This document shows positions 1 to 9,592 of a stretch of DNA of 64,000 bases, one piece after another. Under the pieces are notes generated by a model, which saw only the letters and a program-made list of their open reading frames with translations, ran no database searches and was not told where the DNA came from. Origin of the DNA: Pseudomonas sp. URMO17WK12:I2 (GTDB lineage: Bacteria > Pseudomonadota > Gammaproteobacteria > Pseudomonadales > Pseudomonadaceae); contig NZ_QKYW01000001.1 in NCBI RefSeq assembly GCF_003253735.1, forward strand, positions 806,001 through 870,000, written 5' to 3'. Position 1 is the stretch's first letter. Every line of letters starts with the position of its first letter. The position numbers were made by a program, and so were the translations under genes.

Positions 1-984
1 GCGCTGGTGCGCATGCCCAACTTCACCGCCAAAACCCATTGTGAAGTGCTGGAAGTGACCAAGGACAGCACCGGCAAGCGTGCCACCGGCATCATCTATG
101 TCGACGCCAACGGCGAGAAGTGGGAGCAGCCGGCGGACATCGTGGTGGTCGCCGCCTTCACCTTCGAGAACGTGCGCCTGATGCTGCTCTCCGGCATCGG
201 CGAGCCCTACGACCCGATCAGCAACACCGGCACCACCGGCCGCAACTACGCCTACCAGACGGCCAACAACGTGCAGCTGTTCTTCGATGACAAGAACTTC
301 AATCCGTTCATCGGTGGCGGCGCCATCGGCATGGGTATCGACGAGTTCAACAACGATAACTTCGACCACTCCGGCCTGGGCTTCGTCGGCGGTGGCAGCA
401 CCCGGGTGACGCCCATCGGCGCGGCGCCGATCAACGCCCGTCCGGTGCCGCCCGGCACGCCCAAGTGGGGCAAGGAGTGGAAGAAAACCACGGCGCAGTA
501 CTACGCCGCGAGCATGTCCATCGGCTGCGAGGCGAGCAACTACAGCGCGCGCAGCAACTACCTGTCCCTCGACCCGACCTACAAGGATCCCCACGGTCGG
601 CCGCTGCTGCGCATCACCTTCGACTTCACCGAGAACGACCTGCGCATGGCCCTGTACGTGACCGACAAGACCGCCGAGATCGCCAAGGCGCTGAACCCCA
701 AGATGATGTTCGCCAGCCCGCGCAAGGGGCCGTGGTCGAACACCTCCTACCAGTCGTCCCACGTGGTCGGCGGCTTCGTGATGGGCGCCGACCCGGCGAC
801 CAGTTCGGTGAACAAGCACCTGCAGGTGTGGGGCGTGCCCAACCTGTTCGTGGTCGGCGCATCGGCGTTCCCGCAGAACCCCGGCTACAACCCCACCGGC
901 ACCGTCGGCGCGCTGGCCTTCAAGGCCGCCCACGCGATTCGTACCCAGTACCTCAAGCGCCCCGGGGAGATGATCAGCGTATGA
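1..984 (+). CDS. GMC-family FAD-dependent dehydrogenase, large subunit (5' truncated by window edge)
   Basis: This is the C-terminal part of a glucose-methanol-choline oxidoreductase, most like the flavoprotein subunit of membrane gluconate 2-dehydrogenases and related sugar or polyol dehydrogenases. The reading frame is open to base 1, so the N-terminal FAD-binding motif lies outside the window. Visible family marks are AAFTFENVRLML (end of the FAD domain), a substrate-domain His in SSHVVGG, and the C-terminal NPGYNPTGTVGA segment that closes over the flavin. Its stop codon overlaps the start of the downstream tri-heme cytochrome c (ATGA), so the two are co-translated. The flavoprotein oxidises the sugar in the periplasm and the cytochrome passes electrons to the respiratory chain. 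The exact substrate (gluconate, 2-ketogluconate, sorbitol or another) cannot be read from the sequence. Confidence 0.88.
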   Translation, partial: ALVRMPNFTAKTHCEVLEVTKDSTGKRATGIIYVDANGEKWEQPADIVVVAAFTFENVRLMLLSGIGEPYDPISNTGTTGRNYAYQTANNVQLFFDDKNFNPFIGGGAIGMGIDEFNNDNFDHSGLGFVGGGSTRVTPIGAAPINARPVPPGTPKWGKEWKKTTAQYYAASMSIGCEASNYSARSNYLSLDPTYKDPHGRPLLRITFDFTENDLRMALYVTDKTAEIAKALNPKMMFASPRKGPWSNTSYQSSHVVGGFVMGADPATSSVNKHLQVWGVPNLFVVGASAFPQNPGYNPTGTVGALAFKAAHAIRTQYLKRPGEMISV

Positions 985-2207
985 AGACTCTCCTCAGCGT
1001 CAGCTTCGCGATGCTGGCCATCGCCAGCGCCAGTGCCCACGCAGTAGGCGGCCAGGACTCCTACGAGCTGGTGCAAAAAGGCAAATACATCGCCACCCTC
1101 GGCGACTGCACCGCCTGCCACACGGTGCCCGGCAAGCCGCTGTTCTCTGGCGGCGTGGCCATCGACACGCCGTTCGGCAAGCTGCTGGGCGCCAACATCA
1201 CCCCCGATCAGCAAACCGGCATCGGCCGCTGGAACTTCGAGGAGTTCGAAGCCAGCATGGCCCGCGGTCACCGCCGCGACGGCAAGCAGCTCTACCCGGC
1301 CATGCCCTACGCGGCGTATACCAAGGTCACTCGCGAAGATAACCAGGCCCTGTGGGCCTATCTGCGCACCATCGAGCCGGTGCACAACGAGGTGCAGACC
1401 AACCAGCTGCCCTTCCCCTTCAGCCTGCGCCTGAACATGAAGGTGTGGAACTGGATGAACTTCACCGAGGGCGAGTTCAAGCCGCAAGCCGACAAGAGCG
1501 CCGAGTGGAATCGCGGCGCCTACCTGGTGCAGGGCCTGGGCCACTGCGGCAGCTGCCACACGCCGAAGAACCTGATCGGCGGCGACCAGAACGCCGAGTT
1601 CCTGCAGGGTGGCGAACTGCAGGGCTGGATGGCGCCCAACATCACCGGCGCCGGCCACGTTGGCCTCGGCGACTGGAGCGAGGCGGATATCGTCCAGTAC
1701 CTGAAGACCGGCGCCAACCGCTACGACATCGCCTCGGGGCCGATGGCCGAAGCGGTCGAGCACTCCACCCAGCATTGGCGTGACGACGACCTGATGGCAG
1801 TGGCCGTGTACCTCAAGGATCTCGACCATGAGTACGACAAGCCGCAGCCGCTGGCCGCCATTGAGCCGGCGATGAAGGCCGGTAGCGCCATCTACGCCGA
1901 CCGCTGTTCGGGTTGCCACACGCCAAACGGCGAAGGCATCGCCACGCTGTTCCCGAAACTGGCCAACGCGCCGCTGGTGAATGCCCAGGATGCCGCATCG
2001 ATGATTCGCGTGGTGCTGGCCGGCAACCGTGCGGGCAGCACCGACGCCGCCCCCACCGGCCCGGCAATGCCCGCTTTTGCCTGGAACCTGTCGGACGAGA
2101 ACGTCGCCGACGTGCTGACCTACATCCGCAACAGCTGGGGTAACGCTGCGGCGCCGATCAGCGCTGACCAGGTGCGTGAACAGCGTGAGGCCCTGCAGAG
2201 CGAATAG
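981..2207 (+). CDS. Tri-heme cytochrome c subunit of a GMC-type dehydrogenase (gluconate 2-dehydrogenase-like)
   Basis: The protein has 408 residues and starts at an ATG overlapping the previous stop codon. Residues 1-21 form a signal peptide (MKTLLSVSFAMLAIASASA). There are three CxxCH heme sites: CTACH at 43-47, CGSCH at 189-193 and CSGCH at 309-313. This is the standard pattern of the membrane-anchored cytochrome c subunit of gluconate, sorbitol and alcohol dehydrogenases (about 400-450 residues). It receives electrons from the flavoprotein and reduces ubiquinone or the downstream chain in the periplasm. A stem-loop follows the stop codon. The small gamma subunit typical of gluconate dehydrogenase would lie upstream of the flavoprotein and is not visible. 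Confidence 0.92.
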   Translation: MKTLLSVSFAMLAIASASAHAVGGQDSYELVQKGKYIATLGDCTACHTVPGKPLFSGGVAIDTPFGKLLGANITPDQQTGIGRWNFEEFEASMARGHRRDGKQLYPAMPYAAYTKVTREDNQALWAYLRTIEPVHNEVQTNQLPFPFSLRLNMKVWNWMNFTEGEFKPQADKSAEWNRGAYLVQGLGHCGSCHTPKNLIGGDQNAEFLQGGELQGWMAPNITGAGHVGLGDWSEADIVQYLKTGANRYDIASGPMAEAVEHSTQHWRDDDLMAVAVYLKDLDHEYDKPQPLAAIEPAMKAGSAIYADRCSGCHTPNGEGIATLFPKLANAPLVNAQDAASMIRVVLAGNRAGSTDAAPTGPAMPAFAWNLSDENVADVLTYIRNSWGNAAAPISADQVREQREALQSE

Positions 2208-2224
2208 GCCGGCACCGCGGCAAG

Positions 2225-2254
2225 CGCCCACTGCGTCATTTTGAGCAGTGGGCG
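2225..2254 (+). terminator. Stem-loop after the dehydrogenase operon
   Basis: A 10-bp perfect inverted repeat (CGCCCACTGC / GCAGTGGGCG) with a 10-nt loop starts 18 nt after the cytochrome c stop codon. The loop carries TTTT, but no U-run follows the stem, so it may stabilise the mRNA end rather than act as a strong intrinsic terminator. Confidence 0.55.
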
Positions 2255-2347
2255 GCTGGCTGCAGGCGTGCACAACAAGTGCGATAATTGCGCTTCGCCA
2301 GGGCCATGGGGCGCCCGCCTCCGTTGCCGCAATGCAGGAATGACCCG

Positions 2348-2833
2348 ATGAAGAATTCGCAGCGTGGCTCGGGCCACCTGTTCAGCCTGATGGTTCTCGG
2401 CCTTATCGTTTGGGGCGCGTACGTCACCCTGTACGTGCCCTACGAGCATCGCAAATCGATGGACGCCTTTCGCAGCAGCCCACCGGCGGTGAGCCCGGCG
2501 AAAATGGCGGTGATCGATACCTACAAGGCCAGACCGACGCCAACCCAGCTACCGCACGGGCTGTATACCGGCCAGGTCGAGCAGGACGGCTACCCGATGA
2601 CCATCAGCTTCGCGTTTGGCGACGGCCAGGTCATCACCAAGAAGGCGCATATCAAGAGCTACGAATTCACCGGCTCCGCCCGCTATACCTTCGACGGCGC
2701 GGTTATGACTTTCAGCGACATCAAGGGCGATGCCGTGCTGTTCCCGCAGCCGGGCGAGCCGCTGGAGGTGATCAGCGACACCGAGGTGCACATCCCCGGG
2801 CCGGACAAACCGCTGGTGTTGACCCGCCAGTAA
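2348..2833 (+). CDS. Membrane-anchored protein of unknown function
   Basis: The 161-residue protein starts at an ATG preceded by AGGAA. Residues about 12-30 form one hydrophobic segment with a short positively charged N-terminus (MKNSQRGSGHLFSLM), consistent with an inner-membrane anchor or uncleaved signal. The rest is a soluble domain rich in beta-type sequence (GLYTGQVEQDGYPMTISFAF and following), probably periplasmic. I recognise no catalytic motif or named family. It stands alone between the dehydrogenase operon and a convergent 60-residue gene, with a 13-nt gap between the two stop codons. Codon use and GC content match the neighbours, so nothing suggests recent transfer. Confidence 0.72.
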   Translation: MKNSQRGSGHLFSLMVLGLIVWGAYVTLYVPYEHRKSMDAFRSSPPAVSPAKMAVIDTYKARPTPTQLPHGLYTGQVEQDGYPMTISFAFGDGQVITKKAHIKSYEFTGSARYTFDGAVMTFSDIKGDAVLFPQPGEPLEVISDTEVHIPGPDKPLVLTRQ

Positions 2834-2846
2834 CGGCCTTCAGCGG

Positions 2847-3029
2847 TTACGAATCGCTGTCGCGCTCACTATCGATCAGTTGCGCCACCTTGGCTGCCGC
2901 CTCGATTTCACTGGCGAAGAAGTGCTGCTGATCATCGGCGGTAACCACCTGGAAGATTTCCTCATCGCCCAGATGCCTGTGCTCTTCGGGTATGTCGCTG
3001 CCCTGCAGTTTCTTCAATCTCACGGCCAT
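2847..3029 (-). CDS. Small hypothetical protein (60 aa)
   Basis: A 60-residue acidic protein (MAVRLKKLQGSDIPEEHRHL, then a body rich in E, D, Q and A, ending SERDSDS). The frame stays open upstream to a longer 103-residue version, but the internal ATG at 3029 has a clear AGGAG eight nucleotides upstream and gives a more typical bacterial composition, so I chose it. It has no membrane segment or signal peptide. The alternating charged and alanine residues suggest a helical cytoplasmic protein. It converges with the gene ending at 2833. No function can be assigned. Confidence 0.55.
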   Translation of the reverse strand: MAVRLKKLQGSDIPEEHRHLGDEEIFQVVTADDQQHFFASEIEAAAKVAQLIDSERDSDS

Positions 3030-3269
3030 CGCGGCGCACTCCTGATCGTTATCCCTGCAGCTATGACAGACCGCAATCCGGCGAAGTGCGGGGTAAATTT
3101 CGGATGGCTCGCCGCTCGCCGAACGGACCCATAGGGTTCGCTGGCCATGATTTGGCACTCATCATGGACACTGCGCCTGGCAGGATGCATTCGCTCAGAA
3201 CCTGTTCACACCTTTCAGGCGGGATTAAAGAGGCGGCTACAAGGCAAAAGCGTACGCCACTGGACCATT

Positions 3270-3319
3270 GTGGGAGCGGGCCATGCCCGCGAAAAATCAC
3301 GGGCATGGCCCGTTCCCAC
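3270..3319. repeat. REP palindrome (copy 1)
   Basis: Inverted repeat with arms GTGGGAGCGGGCCATGCCCG and CGGGCATGGCCCGTTCCCAC, closely matching copies at 27008-27052 and 53143-53193. It is a Pseudomonas-type extragenic palindrome. It lies in the 366-base gap 3030-3395, which otherwise holds no gene that I can support. Confidence 0.85.
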
Positions 3320-3395
3320 GGGATAGGGGAACGATCGCTTGCGCCCTTTTGCAGCCACCGCACTGAAGCCGGGCCGAAAGATCGTCAGCAGATTG

Positions 3396-5861
3396 TCAGT
3401 CTCGCGCCACGGCGCGCTGAATCGTCCCGGCCAGGATGCGCGACAATTGCTCCACCGAGTACGGTTTGTGCAGCAGCTCGAAGCCGTGGCTGCCTTGCTG
3501 CGCCAGCACTTCGCTGTAGCCTGAGGTGAGCACCACCGGCAGTTGGGGGTGGTTGCGGTGAATCGCCTTGGCGAGGTCGATGCCATTCATGCCGGGCATC
3601 ACCACATCGGAGAACACCACCTCGAAGCGCTGCGTTGCGTCATCCAGGCACGCCAGCGCCTGCTCGGCGCTGCAGGTCAGCGTAGGTTGGTAGCCGAGTT
3701 CGAGCAGCGCGCTGACGCAGAAGCTGCCGACGTCGGGATTGTCCTCGACGACCAGCACCCGGGTGCCATGGGCGCCGTCCAGCGGTTGCGGCTCAGCCAG
3801 CTTGGCGCGCGGCGATGGGCGCGCGGCGACCCGCGGCAGGTAGAGCGTGAACGTGGTGCCCTCACCGACCACGCTGTCGACCATGACCTCGCCACCTGAC
3901 TGCTTGGCGAAACCGAATACCTGGGACAGACCCAGGCCGGTGCCCTTGCCCAGCTCCTTGGTGGTGAAGAACGGCTCGAAGATCGCTTCCAGGTGCTCCG
4001 GCTCGATGCCCGTACCGGTATCGGTGATGGACACGGCAACGAAATCGCCATTGACCGCCGCCCCCATCCGGCCCGCTGGAATCTGCGTGCAAGGCTTGAC
4101 CCGAATCTGGATGCGCCCCACCCCGTTGAGCGAGTCGCGGGCGTTGAGTGCCATGTTGACGATGGCCGTGTCGAACTGGCTGGCATCGGCGTAGACGTGG
4201 CATGGCTGGCTGGGCATCTGCAGGGCAAGTTCGATGCGCGTGCCGTTGAGGGTTTCCAGCATGTCGGTCAACGCGCGCAGGCTTTCGCCCACCGCGAACA
4301 CTTCCGGCCGCAGGGTCTGGCGCCTGGCGAAGGACAGCAGCTGCCCGGTCAGCCGCGAAGCGCGGTCGACCGTATCGGAAATCGCCTCGATATAGCGCAA
4401 CCGTTTTTCATCTGGCAGACCGGGCCGCTTGAGCAGGTCGCTCGAGGACTTGATCACGGTGAGCAGGTTGTTGAAATCGTGGGCCACGCCGCCCGTGAGC
4501 TGGCCAACCGCCTCGAGCTTCTGCGCCTGGCGCAGGGCCGACTGGGTACGTTCCAGCTCCAGTTGCGAGCGGATCTGCTCGGTGATGTCCTGGGCGAAAT
4601 GGAACGCCCCGATGACCTGCCCGTCGGCATCATGCAGCGGCGTATAAGCGAGCTCGTAGCTGCGCAACTCACCGTTGGCTTGACCATACTCGGCCGCCAC
4701 GCGAAAGGTCTCGCCGCGCAAGGCGCGCTGCATGTAGGCGAGCAAGCCTTGGCGCTGCTCAGCGGTGACCAGGTCAGGCAGCACTTCGCCGCCCTGTACC
4801 GTCACGCCGTAAAGCTCCTGCATGGCGCGGGCGTGGGCCTGGTTGAAGGCGATCTGCCGACACTCGGTATCGAAGATGCAGATGGGCACCGCGTTGGCCT
4901 CGATCACATCGCGGAACAACCGCAGCTTGGCGGTGCGCTCGACCACCTGCTGTTCGAGGGTCGCGTTGAGCTCGCGCAGCTGCGCCTCGCGGGCCTTGAG
5001 CGCGGCCTCGGCCTCCTTGCGGGCGCTGATGTCGGACGCCGCCCCCAACCAACTGGTAACGGAGCCATCGGCAGCGAATAACGGCACCGCACGCACATGG
5101 GCCCAGCCGACGGTGCCATCCACGCGGTTGACCGGATGCTCGATGTGGTAAGTACCGGTCGCGATGGCCCGGGCGATTTCCGCGCGCACCATTTCGCGAG
5201 CGTCGGCCGGGATGTAGTCCTCCAGCCAGTTGCTGTTGGTGGTTTGCGTGTCGGGAATGAAGTTGCCGCCATTGAGTTCGTGCAACTGGCTCCAGTCGGC
5301 ACTGATATGAAAGCGCACCTCGGAGGACGAGCGCACCAGAGCGTCCAGATGCTGCTCGCTGTCACGCAGCGCCTGCGCGGCTTTCACATGCTCGGTGGTC
5401 TCGCGGGTGAAGCACAGCACACCGGCGATCTGCCCGCTATCGTCACGCAGCGGCGAGAAGGAATAGCTCCACCAGGTCTGCTCAGGCTCGCCGTGGCGCG
5501 CCATGTCGATGGGCATGTCGAAGAAACGTACCGCCTGGCCCTGAAGGGCCTGCATGAGCGGCGCGCGCACAGACTCCCAGGCATCGGCCCACAACGTGGC
5601 CAGCGGCTGGCCAAGTGCACCGGGCAGACGCGGCCCGAAAATCGGCCGATAGGCATCGTTATAGAAGAAGGTCAGCTCCGGCCCCCATACCAGGTACATG
5701 CTTTCCGGGGAATCGAGCATCAGCTCGAGCGCGCTGCACAGCGCCCGCGGCCAGGTATCGGGCGTACCTAGCGGGCTGGTCGCCCAGTCATGATTACGGA
5801 TAAGGGCGCCGGTCTCGCCGCCGCCGATCAGAAACGCTCGTTGTTCCATAGCGACCAACAT
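3396..5861 (-). CDS. PAS-containing hybrid sensor histidine kinase with C-terminal receiver
   Basis: The 821-residue cytoplasmic protein lacks membrane segments. Domains in order: an N-terminal PAS-like sensor (about 10-165, with DWATSPLG and [12 protein letters not shown]), a second PAS (about 170-290), a short coiled coil, a third PAS (about 320-430), a HisKA domain with phospho-acceptor His461 in GGVAHDFNN, a HATPase domain (N-box [10 protein letters not shown]-boxes DTGTGIE and GKGTGLGLS), and a receiver domain with Asp752 in [11 protein letters not shown]. It should autophosphorylate and pass phosphate to its own receiver or to an Hpt protein. The ATG at 5849 is an alternative start four codons in. 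The N-terminal sensor resembles that of the hybrid kinase at 42490-44619. The signal and output partner are unknown; no response regulator lies beside it. Confidence 0.9.
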   Translation of the reverse strand: MLVAMEQRAFLIGGGETGALIRNHDWATSPLGTPDTWPRALCSALELMLDSPESMYLVWGPELTFFYNDAYRPIFGPRLPGALGQPLATLWADAWESVRAPLMQALQGQAVRFFDMPIDMARHGEPEQTWWSYSFSPLRDDSGQIAGVLCFTRETTEHVKAAQALRDSEQHLDALVRSSSEVRFHISADWSQLHELNGGNFIPDTQTTNSNWLEDYIPADAREMVRAEIARAIATGTYHIEHPVNRVDGTVGWAHVRAVPLFAADGSVTSWLGAASDISARKEAEAALKAREAQLRELNATLEQQVVERTAKLRLFRDVIEANAVPICIFDTECRQIAFNQAHARAMQELYGVTVQGGEVLPDLVTAEQRQGLLAYMQRALRGETFRVAAEYGQANGELRSYELAYTPLHDADGQVIGAFHFAQDITEQIRSQLELERTQSALRQAQKLEAVGQLTGGVAHDFNNLLTVIKSSSDLLKRPGLPDEKRLRYIEAISDTVDRASRLTGQLLSFARRQTLRPEVFAVGESLRALTDMLETLNGTRIELALQMPSQPCHVYADASQFDTAIVNMALNARDSLNGVGRIQIRVKPCTQIPAGRMGAAVNGDFVAVSITDTGTGIEPEHLEAIFEPFFTTKELGKGTGLGLSQVFGFAKQSGGEVMVDSVVGEGTTFTLYLPRVAARPSPRAKLAEPQPLDGAHGTRVLVVEDNPDVGSFCVSALLELGYQPTLTCSAEQALACLDDATQRFEVVFSDVVMPGMNGIDLAKAIHRNHPQLPVVLTSGYSEVLAQQGSHGFELLHKPYSVEQLSRILAGTIQRAVARD

Positions 5862-6000
5862 TCATATCCACTGCAGTTTGAACGACGCCGATCGGGATGG
5901 AGGCAGCTGCACCTGCCCAGACGCGACAGCGCGGATACAGAGTGCGCCAGGTAGCGCGCAGTTCCGGTTATATCGATACGCTGCGCCAGGCAGGGCGGCC

Positions 6001-6762
6001 TCAAGGTGCAGGATCATAAGTCATCGGCCGCCGGTAACGCTGTTGAATACGGGCCAGCTCGCCACTGAGGCGCAGCTGTTCGAGCGCCTCGACCCAGGCA
6101 GCGACACGCTCGTCGTCGCTGTCCTTGCTGAAGGCGATATATAGCGAGGAACGGTACAGCGCGATGGGCACCCGGCGCAGCGTGCCAGGCGCAATGCCCA
6201 ACTGGTTGCTGTAATAGGCCACGCCCGCGTCGGTATCGCCGATGATGATATCGGTACGGCCGGCCAGCAGCATGCGGTAAAGCTGCTGACTGCTGGTGGC
6301 ACTCTTTTCCAGGTTGTTGAAACCCCGGGACTCGAGCACCTGCGGGATGAGCCCGGCATGCCGCGTGGTGAGCTTCGGCGCGTGCCGCAACTGGTCGAGA
6401 GAGTCCACCGGCGTTGGCGTGCTGGCCAACTGGTAAGGGTAAATCGACTCCTCGGCGATAGGCCCCACCCATTTGAACAGCGCCTCGCGCTCCGGCGTGC
6501 GGAACAGCGAATACATGATGGTTCTGGGACGGTTCATCAGCCCATGGGTGGCACGCATGCTCGGCACCACCAGTATCTCGAAACCATCGCCGGTCAACGT
6601 CATGATGGCCCGCACGATATCCGTGGCCATGCCCGTAAACTGGTCGCCCTGCTGATAGTTATAGGGCGCCCACTCCTCGGTGAGGATCTGGTAGGGCTCG
6701 GCCCGGGCGAAAGCGCCGATCAGCAGGCAGAACAGCGCAAGGGACAGTTGAGAAGGCTTCAC
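6001..6762 (-). CDS. Periplasmic solute-binding protein, family 3 type (orphan)
   Basis: About 253 residues from a GTG at 6762. This start gives a clean signal peptide (KPSQLSLALFCLLIGAFARA) and has AGG about 7 nt upstream. A longer TTG-initiated version (to 6813) would add 17 arginine-rich residues before the signal. After cleavage the mature protein starts EPYQILTEEWAPYNYQQGDQ, typical of the SBP_bac_3 fold of amino-acid-type ABC binding proteins. No permease or ATPase gene is adjacent, so it may serve a remote transporter or have a sensory role like the many orphan Pseudomonas members of this family. The ligand is unknown. The nearest neighbours are a sensor kinase and a siderophore receptor on the same strand. 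Confidence 0.83.
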   Translation of the reverse strand: MKPSQLSLALFCLLIGAFARAEPYQILTEEWAPYNYQQGDQFTGMATDIVRAIMTLTGDGFEILVVPSMRATHGLMNRPRTIMYSLFRTPEREALFKWVGPIAEESIYPYQLASTPTPVDSLDQLRHAPKLTTRHAGLIPQVLESRGFNNLEKSATSSQQLYRMLLAGRTDIIIGDTDAGVAYYSNQLGIAPGTLRRVPIALYRSSLYIAFSKDSDDERVAAWVEALEQLRLSGELARIQQRYRRPMTYDPAP

Positions 6763-7008
6763 GGGGGGCCTGGCTTGGCGGCGATGCCGGAGCGGCAGAG
6801 GATAGTGCCACAAGCATAGCCGCAGCGACTGCTTGCGCGCTGGCGAACCAGATAACCGATGGGACGAGCTGGCTCATTAGCTGCCGGTGCAGAGCATGGG
6901 CGGCGTGATTGCCCGGCAAGCACCGCTGTTCAGAAAAGGTGGCCAGCTTGGTGGGTCAAGCCGATGCTTGGCTTGTTGGGTTGGAAGGTGTGATCAATGA
7001 GAATCGAG

Positions 7009-7032
7009 CTGCGCGACCGTCAGGTCGCGCAG
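7009..7032 (-). terminator. Stem-loop downstream of the TonB receptor gene
   Basis: A perfect 10-bp inverted repeat (CTGCGCGACC / GGTCGCGCAG) with a 4-nt loop begins 11 nt after the receptor stop codon at 7043. No strong U-run follows on the minus strand. It is probably the 3' end of the receptor transcript. Confidence 0.6.
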
Positions 7033-7042
7033 CCGTGGCAGG

Positions 7043-9277
7043 TCAGAAGCGGTATTTCGCCGAAGCCGTGAGACTGCGAGGGGCACCGTAGGTCATCGAG
7101 CCAAATGCATCGAACACATCGAAGTATTTTTCATCGGTTACGTTGTCGGCATTCAACTGGGCCGACAGGTTGTCAGTGATGTCGTAACGCGCCATCAGGT
7201 TGACCAGAGCATAGGAATCGATGGTGATCCGCTCGTTGACGTTCTGCGGATTCAGAGCGTCCGTGTAGACGTCATTCTGCCAGTTGACCCCGCCGCCTAT
7301 GGTCAGCTTATTGAACACGCCTGGCAGCCGGTAAGTGGTGAAAGTACGCAGTAACTTGGTTGGGTAGAGGGTGTTAGCTGCGTCGCCTTCAGCATCTCTG
7401 ACTTTGAACTGGGTATAGCCGACAGTAGCATTCCAACCTTCCGCCAGCTCGCCAGACACCTCCAATTCGAAGCCCTTGCTGGTTACGTCAGTACCTTCAT
7501 AGCCGAGCTCTCCAGGCAGGCCTCCAGCGAGAGGCCCAACGCTCTGCCCGAGATTGTTCTGCTTGATCTGGAACACGGCAGCAGAAGCGTTCAGTCGGCC
7601 ATCGAGAAACTCAGTTTTCAAACCGGTCTCGTAGCTTTCGCCAACGATCGGATCCAGGGCTTTCAAATCGGTACCGCGCACTGACTGCGGCAGGAATATC
7701 TCGGTATAGCTTACGTAAGCCGAGACATTTTCGGTCAGGTCGTAGACCGCGCCGGCATAGGGGGTCAGCTCATGGCTGGCGTCGATCTTGTTTACTTCCG
7801 AGAAAATATCATCCGCGGTCTTCTTATAGCTGGTGTCACGAGCGCCAAGGATCAGCTTGAGGTCGTCGGTCAGGTTCAGACGGGTTGCCGCAAAAAACGA
7901 TTTTTGCTCAACATCGCTGTATCCGTAGCTTGCCCGTGGAGACCAGGAAGGCTCGGGAAAGGCGCCGTTGTAATTATCGAAGTCGGCAATGCCTTCGAAT
8001 CCGGTTATTGGCGCGTGGTAATCAACATCGAAGTCCTGCTGGCTATTCACATAACCAAACGCCACTTCATGTTCGCGGCCAAACATGGAGACAGGGCCGT
8101 TGAAGCGGACACTGTAGTCGTCCTGCACCGTCTCGGGCTCGTACCAACCCGGGAATGTCGAGAGTGCCGGGCTACCGCCTCCCCTGACAGGATTACCGGA
8201 CACATAGAGCAGCTTCGACTCGGACTTCTTCTCGCCTCGGCTGTAGCTGAGATTGACCTGCCAATCGTTGGCGAAGGTATGGTCGAGATTGATGAAGTAC
8301 GTATCGTATGTGGTTTCCCAGCGGCTCCAGCCAGCGGATGAGGTCTTGGACCGGCTCCAGTCAGTACGCCCGCCGTCCGCATACCAGACCGGCAGACCGC
8401 CCCACATGGGGGACTTGGTATCGGTTGTCTGGTGGCTTAAACCAAACCACAGCGTGGTGTCGGGTGTGAGGTCGATATCCATGGTGCCGTAAAGCGTTTC
8501 ACGCCGGGTCGATTTCATATCGATCCAGCTGTCGCCATCGTTCAGCTCACCTACCAGGCGAGCACGCACGGTACCGCTCTCGTTCAATGGCATGGAGAGA
8601 TCACCTTTCGTGCCATAGGTGTCCCATGAACCGGCACTGGCTTCTACGGAACCAGTGAGTTCCCGGCTGCTGGCGCGTTTGCGCACCATGTTCAGCGAAG
8701 CAGAAGGGTCACCAACGCCGGTCATCAGACCATTGGCACCGCGTACGACTTCAACACGGTCATACGCGGCCAGGCTATTGAAGATCTCACCCGAGCTCCA
8801 CGGCTGCTCCCAGATGGTCGGCACGCCATCAATCATCAGCGAGTTGAGTTCGAAGCCGCGTGCATTGATCTGCCCACGATCGGTCTCATAACGGTTCATC
8901 GATACGCCAACCGCGTTGTTGACCAGGTCAGTGAGGGTCTGCAGGTTCTGGTCTTCGATACGCTGGCGCGTCACCACACTCACCGACTGCGGGGTTTCAC
9001 GCAGCGACATGTTCAGCGGCGTGGCGGTGCGTGCCGAGCGGGTGGTGTAGGACTGGGTGCCTTCGGTGACGGCATCATCAGCAGGGGTGATGGTCTCGGT
9101 GATCGCTGTGGCATCCAGCTCCAGCATGCCGCCCTGAGCCGCTTGCTGGGCATGTGCGGCCGGTACGGCGAACAGTGCGCCGGCCGCCACCAGGCGCACG
9201 GCAACGGCCAACGAACAGACATTCAGACGCGGCGCCGCTACGGCATCGGGCTGCAGAGTGGTTTTGTTATGGGACAT
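7043..9277 (-). CDS. TonB-dependent siderophore receptor
   Basis: A 744-residue outer-membrane receptor. Residues 1-43 are a long signal sequence ending AAHAQQ. There is no N-terminal secretin-like signalling domain: the mature protein enters directly into the plug region (SARTATPLNMSLRETPQSVS, then VTRQRIEDQNLQTLTDLV and MIDGVPT). The rest is a 22-strand-type barrel ending in the classic C-terminal aromatic residue (SLTASAKYRF). The family (FhuE/FpvA-like, ferric siderophore uptake) imports Fe-siderophore complexes using TonB-ExbBD energy. Without the signalling domain it should not control its own sigma factor, and none is adjacent. I found no convincing Fur box upstream. The particular siderophore cannot be named. 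Confidence 0.93.
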   Translation of the reverse strand: MSHNKTTLQPDAVAAPRLNVCSLAVAVRLVAAGALFAVPAAHAQQAAQGGMLELDATAITETITPADDAVTEGTQSYTTRSARTATPLNMSLRETPQSVSVVTRQRIEDQNLQTLTDLVNNAVGVSMNRYETDRGQINARGFELNSLMIDGVPTIWEQPWSSGEIFNSLAAYDRVEVVRGANGLMTGVGDPSASLNMVRKRASSRELTGSVEASAGSWDTYGTKGDLSMPLNESGTVRARLVGELNDGDSWIDMKSTRRETLYGTMDIDLTPDTTLWFGLSHQTTDTKSPMWGGLPVWYADGGRTDWSRSKTSSAGWSRWETTYDTYFINLDHTFANDWQVNLSYSRGEKKSESKLLYVSGNPVRGGGSPALSTFPGWYEPETVQDDYSVRFNGPVSMFGREHEVAFGYVNSQQDFDVDYHAPITGFEGIADFDNYNGAFPEPSWSPRASYGYSDVEQKSFFAATRLNLTDDLKLILGARDTSYKKTADDIFSEVNKIDASHELTPYAGAVYDLTENVSAYVSYTEIFLPQSVRGTDLKALDPIVGESYETGLKTEFLDGRLNASAAVFQIKQNNLGQSVGPLAGGLPGELGYEGTDVTSKGFELEVSGELAEGWNATVGYTQFKVRDAEGDAANTLYPTKLLRTFTTYRLPGVFNKLTIGGGVNWQNDVYTDALNPQNVNERITIDSYALVNLMARYDITDNLSAQLNADNVTDEKYFDVFDAFGSMTYGAPRSLTASAKYRF

Positions 9278-9592
9278 GAAGGCTCCGACAACAGCGTGCC
9301 GTGCGTCGCCGCTCTACTCCCTGAACAGCTGCGAGTGCCCCCGTAAAAACTCCCCTGGGCACCTCACACCCGACAACTCCATGCCGGAACGATCTGGACT
9401 CACGCTGGCTATGAGCCGATGTCGGGATGACATCGGCAAAATCCGCGCGAGCTTATGAAAGTGAGTCTTAACTGTAAATAGCATTTAATGACATTTGCAA
9501 TGTGTTTACATTCCCATTCCAGATTCTGCCACTCCATAAACGAAAACACCCCGTGCCCATCGGGCAAGGGGTGTCGGTGATCAGCGCTGAGG
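9278..9592. other. Intergenic region upstream of the siderophore receptor
   Basis: A 315-base gap that should hold the receptor promoter. It is noticeably AT-rich around 9455-9510. It also contains the terminator of the oxidase gene (9546-9574). No small ORF, tRNA or clear operator is visible. Confidence 0.5.
9546..9574 (-). terminator. Intrinsic terminator after cyoB
   Basis: A GC-rich stem (ACACCCC / GGGGTGT with an inner TGCCC / GGGCA) is followed on the minus strand by TTTT, 19 nt after the stop codon of the oxidase gene. This is a convincing Rho-independent terminator. Confidence 0.75.

Noticed and set aside
885..2273. Long open frame (462 codons) on the minus strand opposite the cytochrome c gene
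   Set aside because: It is a high-GC shadow of the real gene: the plus-strand product has a signal peptide and three heme motifs, while the antisense product has no recognisable domain.
9455..9510. Possible Fur box upstream of the siderophore receptor
   Set aside because: The AT-rich stretch has GTGAGTCTTAACTGT and AATAGCATTTAATGACATT, but neither matches the 19-bp Fur consensus beyond chance. Fur control is likely on general grounds but not shown by this sequence.
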